From CAJINA01 sp964636125 (GTDB lineage: Bacteria; Desulfobacterota; Desulfobacteria; Desulfobacterales; CAJINA01): a DNA stretch of 64,000 nt. The stretch's first letter is position 1. Each line of letters begins with the position of its first letter. Below the pieces are notes generated by a model. The model did not search any database and had not been told where the DNA came from. It saw nothing but the letters and a program-made list of their open reading frames with translations. The stretch spans positions 22,760 through 86,759 of the forward strand of contig CAZWPX010000012.1 in NCBI GenBank assembly GCA_964636125.1, in the 5' to 3' direction. This document shows positions 24,251 to 32,987 of the stretch, piece by piece. The translations under genes and the position numbers were made by a program.

Positions 24251-26134
24251 ATGATAGCCAACAACTACACAGCTGAATCGATTGAAGTCCTCAATGGTCT
24301 CGATCCCGTCAAACGCAGACCGGGAATGTATACCGACACCCTGCGGCCCAATCACCTCGGCCAGGAGGTCGTTGACAACAGCGTAGACGAGGCCATTGCC
24401 GGTTTTGCCACGCGGATCGATGTCACCCTGCTGCCGGACCACTCTTTGAAAGTGACCGACAACGGACGCGGCATGCCGGTGGACGTCCATCCGGAGGAAG
24501 GGATCACCGGTGTGGAGCTGATCCTGACCAAACTGCACGCGGGCGCCAAGTTTTCGGACAAGAACTACCAGTTTTCCGGGGGACTGCACGGTGTCGGTGT
24601 TTCGGTGGTCAATGCCCTCTCCACCCGCCTGGACGTGGAAATCAGGCGGGACGGCAAAAAATACGCCATCGGGTTTGAAAACGGCGAAATTTTCCAGATC
24701 CTGGAAGTTGTCGGCAGCGTCGGCATACGCAACACCGGTACCACCATCCATTTCTGGCCGGATCCCAAATATTTCGATTCGGCCCGTTTTTCCATTCCCA
24801 AGCTCAAACATGTGATGCGGGCCAAAGCGGTCCTCTGCCCGGGACTCACCCTGACATTTACAGATGTCAAATCAGGGGAGACCCAGCGCTGGTATTATGA
24901 AGACGGCCTCAGTGAATACCTGCTGGGCAATTTCGCCCAGAACCTGATCCTGCCGGACCCGCCGTTCGTAGGCGGCTTTGAAGGCACCGGTGAAACCGTG
25001 AACTGGGCCGTCACCTGGCTTCCGGAAAACGGGGACACGGTCTGCGAGAGCTATGTAAATCTCATCCCCACCCCCCAGGGCGGCACCCATGTCAACGGTT
25101 TCAGGAGTGGGCTGCTGGCCTCCATACGGGAGTTTTGCGACTTCCGCAAACTTATCCCCCGGGGCGTAAAGCTGACCCCGGATGATATCTGGGACCGCTG
25201 CGCCTACATCCTCTCAGCCAAAATGCAGGACCCCCAGTTTTCAGGGCAGACCAAAGAGCGGCTCTCCTCCCGGCAATGTGCTAAATTTGTCTCAGGCGTT
25301 GTCAAGGACGCCTTCAGCCTCTGGCTCAACCAGCACACCGACACCGGTGAACGGCTGGCCGAAATGGCCATCAAAAGCGCCCAGCGCAGGCTGCGCAGCA
25401 GTAAAAAAGTGGCCCGTAAAAAAATTACCAGCGGCCCCGCCCTGCCCGGCAAACTTGCTGACTGCGTGGGCCAGGACCCCCTGCAGGCCGAATTATTTCT
25501 GGTTGAAGGTGACAGTGCCGGCGGGTCGGCCAAACAGGCCAGGGACAGGCAGTTCCAGGCCATCATGCCCCTGCGGGGTAAAATCCTCAATACCTGGGAA
25601 GCGGATTCGGGCACCATTCTGGGATCAAAAGAGATTCATGACATCTCGGTGGCCATGGGCGTTGATCCGGGCGCCAGCATCATCAGCGGACTGCGTTACG
25701 GGAAAATCTGCATCCTCGCCGACGCGGATTCCGATGGCTTGCACATTGCGACCCTGTTGTGCGCCCTTTTTGTAAAACATTTTATGCCCCTGGTTGAAAA
25801 CGGGCATATTTTTGTGGCCATGCCGCCGCTCTACCGGATCGATGTGGGCAAAGACGTACACTATGCCCTGGACGAAGCGGAAAAGAATGCGACCATAGAT
25901 AAGATCAGGGCTAAAAAACCGCGTGCCAAGATAAACGTACAGCGGTTTAAGGGACTGGGTGAAATGAACCCCATCCAGCTGCGCGAAACCACCATGGCCC
26001 CGGACACGCGCCGACTGGTGCAGTTGACGCTCAAAGACGATATCAACACCCTGGGCACCATGGATATGCTGCTGGCAAAAAAGCGGGCAGCCGATCGCCG
26101 CCTCTGGCTGGAACGCAGCGGAAATATTAACTGA
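24251..26134 (+). CDS. parE: DNA topoisomerase IV subunit B
   Basis: ParE is the ATPase subunit of topoisomerase IV, which unlinks daughter chromosomes. The 627-aa protein follows E. coli ParE (630 aa) closely and is much shorter than GyrB. It has AESIEVLNGLDPVKRRPGMY at the N-terminus, the ATP-lid region QFSGGLHGVGVSVVNALS, TOPRIM motif EGDSAGGSAKQ with E419, and the metal-binding DADSDG with D491 and D493. The C-terminal QRFKGLGEMNP is intact. The resemblance is to the gammaproteobacterial type of ParE. The ribosome site before the ATG is weak. parC follows after a 223-bp spacer with inverted repeats. Confidence 0.95.
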   Translation: MIANNYTAESIEVLNGLDPVKRRPGMYTDTLRPNHLGQEVVDNSVDEAIAGFATRIDVTLLPDHSLKVTDNGRGMPVDVHPEEGITGVELILTKLHAGAKFSDKNYQFSGGLHGVGVSVVNALSTRLDVEIRRDGKKYAIGFENGEIFQILEVVGSVGIRNTGTTIHFWPDPKYFDSARFSIPKLKHVMRAKAVLCPGLTLTFTDVKSGETQRWYYEDGLSEYLLGNFAQNLILPDPPFVGGFEGTGETVNWAVTWLPENGDTVCESYVNLIPTPQGGTHVNGFRSGLLASIREFCDFRKLIPRGVKLTPDDIWDRCAYILSAKMQDPQFSGQTKERLSSRQCAKFVSGVVKDAFSLWLNQHTDTGERLAEMAIKSAQRRLRSSKKVARKKITSGPALPGKLADCVGQDPLQAELFLVEGDSAGGSAKQARDRQFQAIMPLRGKILNTWEADSGTILGSKEIHDISVAMGVDPGASIISGLRYGKICILADADSDGLHIATLLCALFVKHFMPLVENGHIFVAMPPLYRIDVGKDVHYALDEAEKNATIDKIRAKKPRAKINVQRFKGLGEMNPIQLRETTMAPDTRRLVQLTLKDDINTLGTMDMLLAKKRAADRRLWLERSGNIN

Positions 26135-26321
26135 GAAGGATTCGAGGATCCAAGGAATCAAGGGGCCGAGTGAAAAACCAACCGGAACTTTGTTCCGGCA
26201 ACATCGTGAGACCTTAAAACCCAGATATAGGTTTTTAGCCTTCTAAACCCTTGAATCCTTGACCCCTCGAACCCTTGGACCCTTTTTGACGAGAAACTCT
26301 TAAATCCTTAAACCCTATTCT
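26135..26321. repeat. Degenerate inverted repeats in the parE-parC spacer
   Basis: The left part (about 26138-26170) reads as GGATTCGAGGATCCAAGG followed by AATCAAGGGG. The right part (about 26245-26285) carries the opposite orientation: CTTGAATCCTTGACCCC, then TCGAACCCTTGGACCC. Together they are degenerate 7-8-bp units of the type TCAAGGATTCGAGGGGTCCAAGG, able to fold into a long imperfect hairpin in the parE-parC mRNA. No ORF is seen in it. Confidence 0.6.
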
Positions 26322-26357
26322 TTGGCAAAACCGAAGAAGAACCGGGAAGAGAATACC

Positions 26358-28631
26358 ATGTCCCAAGCCACCACCTTCACCGCCGACGGCATCGAACAGC
26401 TTCCCATGGAAGCGTTTACGGAACGGGCGTACCGCGAGTACGCCATGTACGTGATCCTTGACCGCGCCCTACCCCACATTGGCGACGGCCTCAAGCCTGT
26501 CCAGCGCAGAATCGTCTATGCCATGTCGGAACTGGGCTTAAAAGCCTCGGCCAAGTACAAAAAATCGGCCCGCACCGTGGGTGATGTGCTGGGTAAATTC
26601 CACCCCCATGGAGACAGCGCCTGCTACGAAGCCATGGTCCTGATGGCCCAACCCTTTTCATACCGCTATCCCCTGCTGGACGGGCAGGGCAACTGGGGGT
26701 CGCCGGATGATCCCAAGTCGTTCGCCGCCATGCGCTATACCGAGTCCAAGCTGGCCCCCTATGCGGATGTCCTGCTTTCCGAGATCGGGCAGGGTACCGT
26801 GGACTGGCTTCCCAACTTTGACGGCACCCTTGACGAACCGGCCATTTTGCCGGCCAGGCTGCCCAACGTGCTGCTCAACGGCACCACCGGCATCGCCGTC
26901 GGTATGGCCACGGACATCCCGCCGCACAATCTCAGGGAAGTCGCCGCGGCCTGTATCCACCTGCTCAACAACCCCCGGGCAGATATCGCGGAATTGTGCG
27001 AGCACATTGCCGGGCCGGACTACCCCACCGAGGCTGAAATTATCACCCCCCGCGCCGACATTTTAAAAATGTACCAGACAGGAACCGGCTCAATCAGGAT
27101 GCGGGCGGTCTACTACCGGGAAAACGGCGACATCGTTATCAGCGCCTTGCCCCACCAGGTCTCCGGCGCTAAAGTGCTCGAGCAGATAGCGTCCCAGATG
27201 CAGTCCAAGAAGCTGCCCATGGTCGTTGACCTGCGCGACGAATCGGACCACGAGGACCCCACCCGCCTTGTCATTGTACCGCGTTCCAACCGGGTAGACG
27301 TGGAGACGTTGATGCGGCACCTGTTCGCCGCAACTGATCTTGAAAAAACCTACCGGGTCAACATAAACCTGATTGGCCTGGATGGCCGGCCCCAGGTCAA
27401 GGATCTCAAAAGCCTGCTGTCCGAATGGCTGCAGTTCAGAAAAGAGACGGTCCGACGGCGCCTCCAGTTCAGGCTGGATAAAGTCACCGATCGCCTGCAC
27501 ATCCTGGAAGGCCTGCTGGTCGCTTACCTCAACATTGACGAAGTGATCGCCATAATTCGTAGCGAAGAAAAGCCCAAACCGGTGCTGATGGCCCGCTTCA
27601 ATCTGACCGCTACCCAGGCGGAAGCCATCCTGGAACTCAAGCTGCGTTTTCTGGCCAGACTCGAAGAGATGAAAATCAGAGGTGAACAGGAGACCCTGGC
27701 CGCCGAAAGGGACACCCTGGAAAAAACCCTGAACTCAACCCAACGGATGAAAACCCTGATCCGCCGCGAAATCGAAGCCGACGCCAAAACTTTCGGTGAC
27801 GCCCGGCGCGCACCCATCGTACAGCGCGAAGAGGCCCAGGCCATGACCCAGGCCGACCTCTTACCGGTGGAACCGTTGACAGTGATCCTTTCCAAAAAGG
27901 GCTGGATCCGGGCCGCCAAGGGCCACGAAATCGATCCGGCCGGCCTGAATTATAAATCCGGTGACGGATTTTTGGATGCAGCCCACAGCCGCAGCAACCA
28001 AATGGCGGTTTTTCTGGACTCCACCGGGCGCAGTTACGCTGTTGCGGCCCACACCCTGCCCTCTGCCCGTGGTCAGGGCGAACCTTTGAGCGGTCGTGTG
28101 AACCTGCCCTCCGGGGCGTGGTTTACAGCGGTGCTTTCCGGAGACCCCCAACGTCCGATCCTTTTGGCCAGTGATGCGGGATATGGCTTTGTGACCTCCC
28201 TGGCCGATCTTTTCACCAAAAACCGCAGCGGCAAGGCGGTGTTGACCCTCCCCAAAAACGCCCGCCCCCTGTCGCCGGTTTCCGTCAACGACCCGGAAAG
28301 CGACCAGTTGGTGGCCATCACCAACGAGGGCCGCATACTGGTCTACGCACTCAACCACCTGCCGACCCTCGCCAGGGGCAAAGGCAACAAAATTATCAAT
28401 ATACCATCCGCCCGGGCCAGGGCCGGAGAGGAACTGTTGATCACTTTGACGGCTCTACCCATAGGCCACAACCTGATCGTGCACGCCGGCAAGCGCTATT
28501 TGAAGCTGAAGCCCGGCAACCTGGCTGATTTCGTGGGCAAGCGCGGCCAGAGAGGTCGAAAACTACCCCGGGGTTTTCAAAATGTAACCGCTATAGATAT
28601 GGAAGCTTCATCGCAAAGGGCGCTCATTTAG
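26358..28631 (+). CDS. parC: DNA topoisomerase IV subunit A
   Basis: ParC is the DNA-cleaving subunit of topoisomerase IV. I place the start at the ATG at 26358, with GGGAAGAG just upstream; the frame also opens at a TTG at 26322 that adds 12 lysine-rich residues. This gives 757 aa, against 752 in E. coli. The catalytic tyrosine is Y127 in FAAMRYTES. The quinolone-determining positions are S87 and E91 (GDSACYEAM), the sensitive state. LNGTTGIAVGMATDIPPHNL and DLRDESDHEDPTRLVIVPRS match the gammaproteobacterial-type sequence strikingly. The C-terminal beta-pinwheel (about 490-750), with SAKGHEID-type blades, is full length. Confidence 0.95.
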   Translation: MSQATTFTADGIEQLPMEAFTERAYREYAMYVILDRALPHIGDGLKPVQRRIVYAMSELGLKASAKYKKSARTVGDVLGKFHPHGDSACYEAMVLMAQPFSYRYPLLDGQGNWGSPDDPKSFAAMRYTESKLAPYADVLLSEIGQGTVDWLPNFDGTLDEPAILPARLPNVLLNGTTGIAVGMATDIPPHNLREVAAACIHLLNNPRADIAELCEHIAGPDYPTEAEIITPRADILKMYQTGTGSIRMRAVYYRENGDIVISALPHQVSGAKVLEQIASQMQSKKLPMVVDLRDESDHEDPTRLVIVPRSNRVDVETLMRHLFAATDLEKTYRVNINLIGLDGRPQVKDLKSLLSEWLQFRKETVRRRLQFRLDKVTDRLHILEGLLVAYLNIDEVIAIIRSEEKPKPVLMARFNLTATQAEAILELKLRFLARLEEMKIRGEQETLAAERDTLEKTLNSTQRMKTLIRREIEADAKTFGDARRAPIVQREEAQAMTQADLLPVEPLTVILSKKGWIRAAKGHEIDPAGLNYKSGDGFLDAAHSRSNQMAVFLDSTGRSYAVAAHTLPSARGQGEPLSGRVNLPSGAWFTAVLSGDPQRPILLASDAGYGFVTSLADLFTKNRSGKAVLTLPKNARPLSPVSVNDPESDQLVAITNEGRILVYALNHLPTLARGKGNKIINIPSARARAGEELLITLTALPIGHNLIVHAGKRYLKLKPGNLADFVGKRGQRGRKLPRGFQNVTAIDMEASSQRALI

Positions 28632-28709
28632 ACCGACTTGACACCCGCTCTTATCATCCCCATATTCTCCGCAAGCAAACAGGACCCCATAAGGGAGGAC
28701 GCAATCCAT

Positions 28710-29105
28710 ATGCTGTTAAAACTTTTTCTCGCATTTACCCTGATTCCGATGATCGAGTTGACGCTTTTAATTAAGATCGGAACCGCCATCGGGGTCATTA
28801 ATACGCTGCTGCTGGTGATCATCACCGGGTTCGCCGGGGCTTACCTCGCCCAGGCCCAGGGTTTTCAGACCATGCTGCGGGTGCGCGAACGACTCAACCG
28901 GGGAGAAACCCCGGCCGAGGATCTGGTGGATGCCGTGATCATCTTTGTAGCCGGCATTGTTTTATTGACCCCGGGCCTGTTGACCGACATCACCGGCCTG
29001 CTCCTGCTGCTGCCGACCACCCGAACCCCTTTTAAAAGGTGGCTGCGGGTACAGTTTGATCGCTGGATGCAGAATCCCAACATCCATATTACCAGATATC
29101 CCTGA
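28710..29105 (+). CDS. fxsA: FxsA family membrane protein
   Basis: FxsA is a small inner-membrane protein; in E. coli overexpression relieves phage T7 exclusion by F plasmids, and its housekeeping role is unclear. I start it at the ATG at 28710, behind AGGGAGG; the open frame begins earlier at 28638 but the added residues have no family support. The 131-aa protein has the family's pattern: LFLAFTLIPMIELTLLIKIG, a second helix (LLLVIITGFAGAYLAQAQG), a third (AVIIFVAGIVLLTPGLLTD) and LLPTTRTPFKRW after it. It follows parC by 78 nt. Confidence 0.88.
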   Translation: MLLKLFLAFTLIPMIELTLLIKIGTAIGVINTLLLVIITGFAGAYLAQAQGFQTMLRVRERLNRGETPAEDLVDAVIIFVAGIVLLTPGLLTDITGLLLLLPTTRTPFKRWLRVQFDRWMQNPNIHITRYP

Positions 29106-29123
29106 CATTGTACCCAAAGTGCC

Positions 29124-29522
29124 ATGACACATACAAAGGCCTATCAGCCCTCCCCCGTTAAGGTTTGGGAATATACCATAGCCGGTAAATGGACGGTCCA
29201 GGCCGGAAAGACGGACGTCGACAACGATCGCCTGAGCCTGAAGGAAGCCCGGCCCGCTGACTGGTGGTTTCATGTGCGCGGCATGCCCGGCAGTCACGTG
29301 CTTTTAAGAGCCCTCCCCGGTGAAACCCCCGACAAAGAGACCCTCAAGGCCGCCGCCGCTGTGGCGGCCTATCACAGCAAGGCTCGCAACGGCGGGGTAA
29401 CGCCCGTGGCCTGCACCCAGGCAGCTTACGTCAGTAAACCGCGTGGTGCCAAACCCGGCACCGTCCAAATCCGCAAAGAAACCATTTTAAAAGTCCGGCC
29501 GGGACTTCCCGATGGGGCATAG
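29124..29522 (+). CDS. Stand-alone NFACT-R (DUF814) RNA-binding domain protein
   Basis: This 132-aa protein consists almost only of the NFACT-R domain found at the C-terminus of RqcH/NEMF ribosome-quality-control factors. The diagnostic segments are DWWFHVRGMPGSHVLLR (about 46-62), AAYHSKARNG and YVSKPRGAKPGTVQIRKET. The NFACT-N and helical parts of RqcH are missing, so it cannot itself act as RqcH. It probably binds tRNA or rRNA. It begins 18 nt after fxsA and its end overlaps the KptA-like gene by 11 nt, suggesting a joint RNA-related role. Confidence 0.85.
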   Translation: MTHTKAYQPSPVKVWEYTIAGKWTVQAGKTDVDNDRLSLKEARPADWWFHVRGMPGSHVLLRALPGETPDKETLKAAAAVAAYHSKARNGGVTPVACTQAAYVSKPRGAKPGTVQIRKETILKVRPGLPDGA

Positions 29523-30258
29523 GAAAGCACCCAAAGAGCTGGCCAAAATGCTGGCGTACATCCTGGGTCGACGTCCGGGAGAATTCGGCCTGGTACCCGA
29601 CCGGGAAGGCTTTGTCAAGATCAAGGAACTTTTGAAGGTCTTCTCTGAAGAGCAGGGCTGGGGTTATGTCCGGCGCTCGCACCTGGAAGAGGTTCGGCTT
29701 ACCCTGACCCCACCGCTCATAGAGATCAGGGACAACCTGGTAAGAGCTGAAAACAGGACCCACCTGTCCGCCTCCCGGACCGTGGCGGAGCTTCCCAAAT
29801 TACTGTACACCTGCGTGCGCCAGAAAGCGTACCCGTTTGTGGCCGCCAAGGGGGTTATGAAATCCGATGGGGATGTGGTCCTCAGCGCCGATCTTGAAAC
29901 TGCCCGGCGATTGGGCCGGCGCATCGACCGTTCACCGATTCTGCTCACCGTCCAGGTCAAAAAGACACTGGCCCAACGGGTGCGTTATTTTACCAGCGGT
30001 GACGGGCTGTATACGGCTGCATCCATCCCGGCCGGTTGTTTCACCGGCCCCCCCCTGCCCAAGGAGAAGCCGGATCCGGCCGCCCCGCCCGACCTGGTGC
30101 CAACCGCACCAAAAAAGCCCGGCAGTTACACCATCGAACTCAAGTCTGATGGCAGGGTTGATTCAGCGCCTGGAAAAAGTGGTAAAAATACGCCCCCCTG
30201 GAAAAAGAAACCCAAAAGAGACAAACAGCGGCATGAGAAGCCGCCATGGCGACGATAG
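29512..30258 (+). CDS. KptA/Tpt1-like RNA 2'-phosphotransferase-fold protein with degenerate active site
   Basis: This 248-aa protein aligns by eye with KptA/Tpt1, which removes 2'-phosphates from RNA using NAD+. Matching segments are LAYILGRRPGEFGLVPDREG (about 15-34), LYTCV, VVLSADLETARRLGRR and SPILLTVQVKK. Most catalytic positions differ: the family's LRHxP is LGRRP, the GHS histidine segment is not present (RAENRTHLS) and LYHGT is LYTCV. NAD-dependent phosphotransfer is thus unlikely in the classical form. The C-terminal 60 residues are rich in lysine, arginine and proline (TPPWKKKPKRDKQRHEKPPW), suited to RNA binding. It overlaps the NFACT-R gene and is followed by tRNA-Lys. Confidence 0.75.
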   Translation: MGHRKAPKELAKMLAYILGRRPGEFGLVPDREGFVKIKELLKVFSEEQGWGYVRRSHLEEVRLTLTPPLIEIRDNLVRAENRTHLSASRTVAELPKLLYTCVRQKAYPFVAAKGVMKSDGDVVLSADLETARRLGRRIDRSPILLTVQVKKTLAQRVRYFTSGDGLYTAASIPAGCFTGPPLPKEKPDPAAPPDLVPTAPKKPGSYTIELKSDGRVDSAPGKSGKNTPPWKKKPKRDKQRHEKPPWRR

Positions 30259-30353
30259 AAGTGGGTACATACCCCCCGGGTTATCTGTAAACATAAGAAT
30301 TAAATCCAATATTCCCATCCAAATTCAAATCAACCGGAATCGAAAAAAAGGGT

Positions 30354-30382
30354 TTGACAACCGCGGTTAGAATTTGTTAGGT
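30354..30382 (+). promoter_or_regulatory. Candidate promoter of tRNA-Lys
   Basis: A consensus -35 TTGACA lies at 30354-30359. With 17-bp spacing the -10 region is TTAGGT (30377-30382), a weak match. The tRNA starts 17 nt further on. Confidence 0.45.
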
Positions 30383-30399
30383 AGCGATTTTACGTTTCT

Positions 30400-30476
30400 G
30401 GGCCGTTAGCTCAATTAGGCAGAGCACCTGACTCTTAATCAGTAGGTTCTCGGTTCGATTCCGAGACGGCCCACCA
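30400..30476 (+). tRNA. tRNA-Lys (anticodon CUU)
   Basis: This 77-nt cloverleaf has a perfect 7-bp acceptor stem (GGGCCGT with ACGGCCC), D arm GCTC/GAGC, anticodon loop CTCTTAA giving CUU, T arm CTCGG/CCGAG with TTCGATT loop, discriminator A and an encoded CCA. The first base pair of the anticodon stem is mismatched, which is minor. A Rho-independent terminator follows. Confidence 0.95.
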
Positions 30477-30494
30477 CATATTTTCAATGATTTA

Positions 30495-30522
30495 AGGCCT
30501 CTGGGTTCCAGAGGCCTTTTTT
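30495..30522 (+). terminator. Rho-independent terminator of tRNA-Lys
   Basis: AGGCCTCTGG pairs exactly with CCAGAGGCCT around a 4-nt GTTC loop and is followed by a run of six T. It lies 18 nt after the tRNA. Confidence 0.9.
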
Positions 30523-30632
30523 CGTTTGGTCGCCAAACCTGGCCAATGAGACACTTTTTGCGACCAAAATGCGACCAATTCTGAAGGTGTACTCTTGATG
30601 GATCCATAAAAAGTCCAAATCCTATTAGATTT

Positions 30633-30726
30633 GTCATCCCGGCGAATGCCGGGATCCAGTGATTTCAGGTACTTCTGGATGCCGGTCGATGATCCCGACC
30701 TAAGCAGGGATCAAGTCCGGCATGAC
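30633..30726. repeat. Small palindromic intergenic element (MITE/REP-like)
   Basis: This 94-bp stretch begins GTCATCCCGG and ends CCGGCATGAC, with internal complementary parts (CGGCGAATGCCGGGATCC, CTGGATGCCGG, then GATCAAGTCCGG). It looks like the common palindromic element found in many bacterial intergenic regions. The rest of 30477-30897 holds the tRNA terminator, a short GCGACCAAAATGCGACCAA direct repeat near 30568 and otherwise nothing I recognise. Confidence 0.6.
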
Positions 30727-30897
30727 GGTCAGAGGGCTTTTTACGGCGCCATCGCTCTTGCTACCGCAAGCCCCTGATAACTCGTTAAATGCGTTGCCTC
30801 GGTCGTGCCCTGTAGGTGAAACTTTTTGGGGTCTTGTCTTACAGAAAATGGTGACAAAGAGTTTCATGAAATATTAGGGTTAGGGCAGTTTCCTGTA

Positions 30898-32274
30898 TCA
30901 TCTCAAACCTGACACTTTCTGGAGGATATATATCGTTTCTTTCAGACCGATTTTCCCATCACTGTTCACATCCGCATTTCTATAAATGTTTTGGATAGAG
31001 ATATTGGAAATGGCCTGCAGGCTTATGATGGCGTCGGCCATATTGATTATATCATCCCCACTAACATCACCAGGCAATACCGTTTTCGTACCTACCAGAC
31101 TGTCACCAACGATAGAAGCCGTCTGCTCAGCCTGCGTCACATCATTATAGAGCAGTTCGCCTGAAAAGGTCTGGCTGCCGGCAGCATCTCCCGGTGCAGA
31201 AACAGTATAGGAAATGGTTTTAGATCCAACGTCTGTCCCGCTGAATAGCCACTTGATCTCGCCGGTCGCAGCATCAAATGTATCATGGGTGGGTTGTGAT
31301 CCGGTTATATTCCACCCGGAAGGGATGGTTTCTTTTACGATCAAACCGGTGGGTGCGGTTCCACCTACAAACAGGCCTAACGCGATTTCAGCCGTTGATC
31401 CGGCCGTAATGGTTTCTGGCAGGTAGCGTGTTCCGGTAATCTGCTGGGTCGTGCCGGCAAAACTTACGGCGCTGTCACCATTTGCAGAACTGGTGACAGC
31501 CTGCCCGGCCGGATCGTTGTATTTAAGGATCCCGGAAAAACTCAATACCGAGTTTACCCCTCCCGGCAACTGGACCCGGTAGGCAATTGTTCGAGGCGTG
31601 ATTTCCTGATCAACCAGGATCCACTTGATCAAGCCCGTAGCTGAGTTATAGGCACTGTGGGTCGGATTTGATGAAACAAGCTCAAGCCCAGTTGGAATTG
31701 ACTCTTCAATGATCAATCCGTTGGGTTTAAGACCTTGGGCATCAAGGGATAGGGTTACATCAAGATACGCCGGTGAATCATACGTCTGGGGCAGACTCCG
31801 AGAAAGTGTAAGATTCTGGTAAAAGGTGGATGTGTTCGGATCACCGCCGGTTTCTATGGTCCGTGGGGTGCCGGTGGTATCGTTGTAAAGCACGTATCCT
31901 TGAAAAAAGCGTATACCCGTCTCGTCAGCAGGGATCTGGAGCTCGTATGTAACCACTGTGCCCTGCGAGACTGCGCCGCCCAGTAAAACCCACTCCATCA
32001 ACCTTGTGGCCGGGTCAAAGGAACTGTGGGAAGGGCTTGACGTGTTTATCTGCCAGCCGTCCGGGATGTATTCTTTGACGATGATGCCATTGGGAAGATC
32101 ACCATCAATTTGGATGCTCAACGCTACGGGGACACTTCCGGGCGTTTCAATCTGTTCCGGCAGGTCACGGGTAGCGTTGATGGTTGTGGCAAAAACCGAG
32201 GCAACAGGCATAAAAGCCATGCCAACCAGCAGTAAGACCAGCCGTATTCTGTAGTCAATCCGGTATCTATTCAT
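30898..32274 (-). CDS. Secreted three-repeat beta-sandwich protein with C-terminal dockerin-like module
   Basis: This 458-aa exported protein has a signal peptide at residues 1-29 (RLVLLLVGMAFMPVASVFA). Three similar repeats of about 125 residues follow, each with a PxGWxI- or PTGLEL-type strand, then SxPTHxxFDxATGxIKW and ending in FSGxLxYND. They resemble DUF11-type beta-sandwiches of secreted proteins. The last 60 residues form a dockerin-like double calcium-binding module (GDVSGDDIINMADAIISLQ and ADVNSDGKIGLKETIYILQ). I chose the ATG at 32274, which gives a normal signal peptide; the frame opens at a GTG at 32289. It overlaps the upstream gene by 8 nt. Its binding partner is unknown. Confidence 0.78.
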   Translation of the reverse strand: MNRYRIDYRIRLVLLLVGMAFMPVASVFATTINATRDLPEQIETPGSVPVALSIQIDGDLPNGIIVKEYIPDGWQINTSSPSHSSFDPATRLMEWVLLGGAVSQGTVVTYELQIPADETGIRFFQGYVLYNDTTGTPRTIETGGDPNTSTFYQNLTLSRSLPQTYDSPAYLDVTLSLDAQGLKPNGLIIEESIPTGLELVSSNPTHSAYNSATGLIKWILVDQEITPRTIAYRVQLPGGVNSVLSFSGILKYNDPAGQAVTSSANGDSAVSFAGTTQQITGTRYLPETITAGSTAEIALGLFVGGTAPTGLIVKETIPSGWNITGSQPTHDTFDAATGEIKWLFSGTDVGSKTISYTVSAPGDAAGSQTFSGELLYNDVTQAEQTASIVGDSLVGTKTVLPGDVSGDDIINMADAIISLQAISNISIQNIYRNADVNSDGKIGLKETIYILQKVSGLR

Positions 32275-32704
32275 CGAATGAGGTGTCACCTGTAATGTTT
32301 ACCTTGTAGCGGTTGCGGTTTGAATCCGTGTACAGTATTTTGCCTGAAAATTCTTGCCCCGCTTTGCTGCCTGCAGGCCTGAAGATTTGATATTCGATTT
32401 TGAACTCATCTGCCAGGCTGCCCATGAGCAGCCACTTTATTTCTCCACTGGCACCATCAAATCGATCATACCCGGGCGAGGCACCGATTACCTGCCAACC
32501 GGGAGGAATGACCTCTTTAATGATGACGCCATTGGGTTTTTCGGTGGGCATCTGGATCTGCAAGATAATGGCCATGCTCTGGGAACCTGAAGAATCCTGC
32601 GGCAAATAGCGGGTGCAGGTCAGGTCGGCTGCCCAGGCCATTGAGGCATGGAGTAAAATAAATAGAAAGGTGATACTTACGGGGATAGTCTTGTTGATTT
32701 TCAT
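32267..32704 (-). CDS. Secreted single-repeat paralogue of the downstream protein
   Basis: This is a 145-aa exported protein: signal peptide to about residue 25 (FLFILLHASMAWAA), then one copy of the repeat found three times in the next gene (TRYLPQDSSGSQ, IPPGWQVIGASPGYDRFDGA, GEIKWLL, FSGKILYTD). It has no dockerin-like end. The gene overlaps the next by 8 nt, so the two are co-translated. It probably arose by partial duplication; both may be parts of one surface structure. An AGAGG ribosome site precedes the ATG at 32704. Confidence 0.75.
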   Translation of the reverse strand: MKINKTIPVSITFLFILLHASMAWAADLTCTRYLPQDSSGSQSMAIILQIQMPTEKPNGVIIKEVIPPGWQVIGASPGYDRFDGASGEIKWLLMGSLADEFKIEYQIFRPAGSKAGQEFSGKILYTDSNRNRYKVNITGDTSFDE

Positions 32705-32752
32705 GAGACAAAAACCTCTGCTTTAAATAATTGAACACCAAAAAACTAAGTG

Positions 32753-32971
<219 letters not shown>

Positions 32972-32987
32972 TTGTTTATACCTTCGC

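Noticed and set aside
30477..30640. Possible integration site (att) next to tRNA-Lys with integrase remnant
   Set aside because: No direct copy of the tRNA 3' end and no integrase gene found in the window; the minus-strand open frame there is partly a translation of the tRNA.
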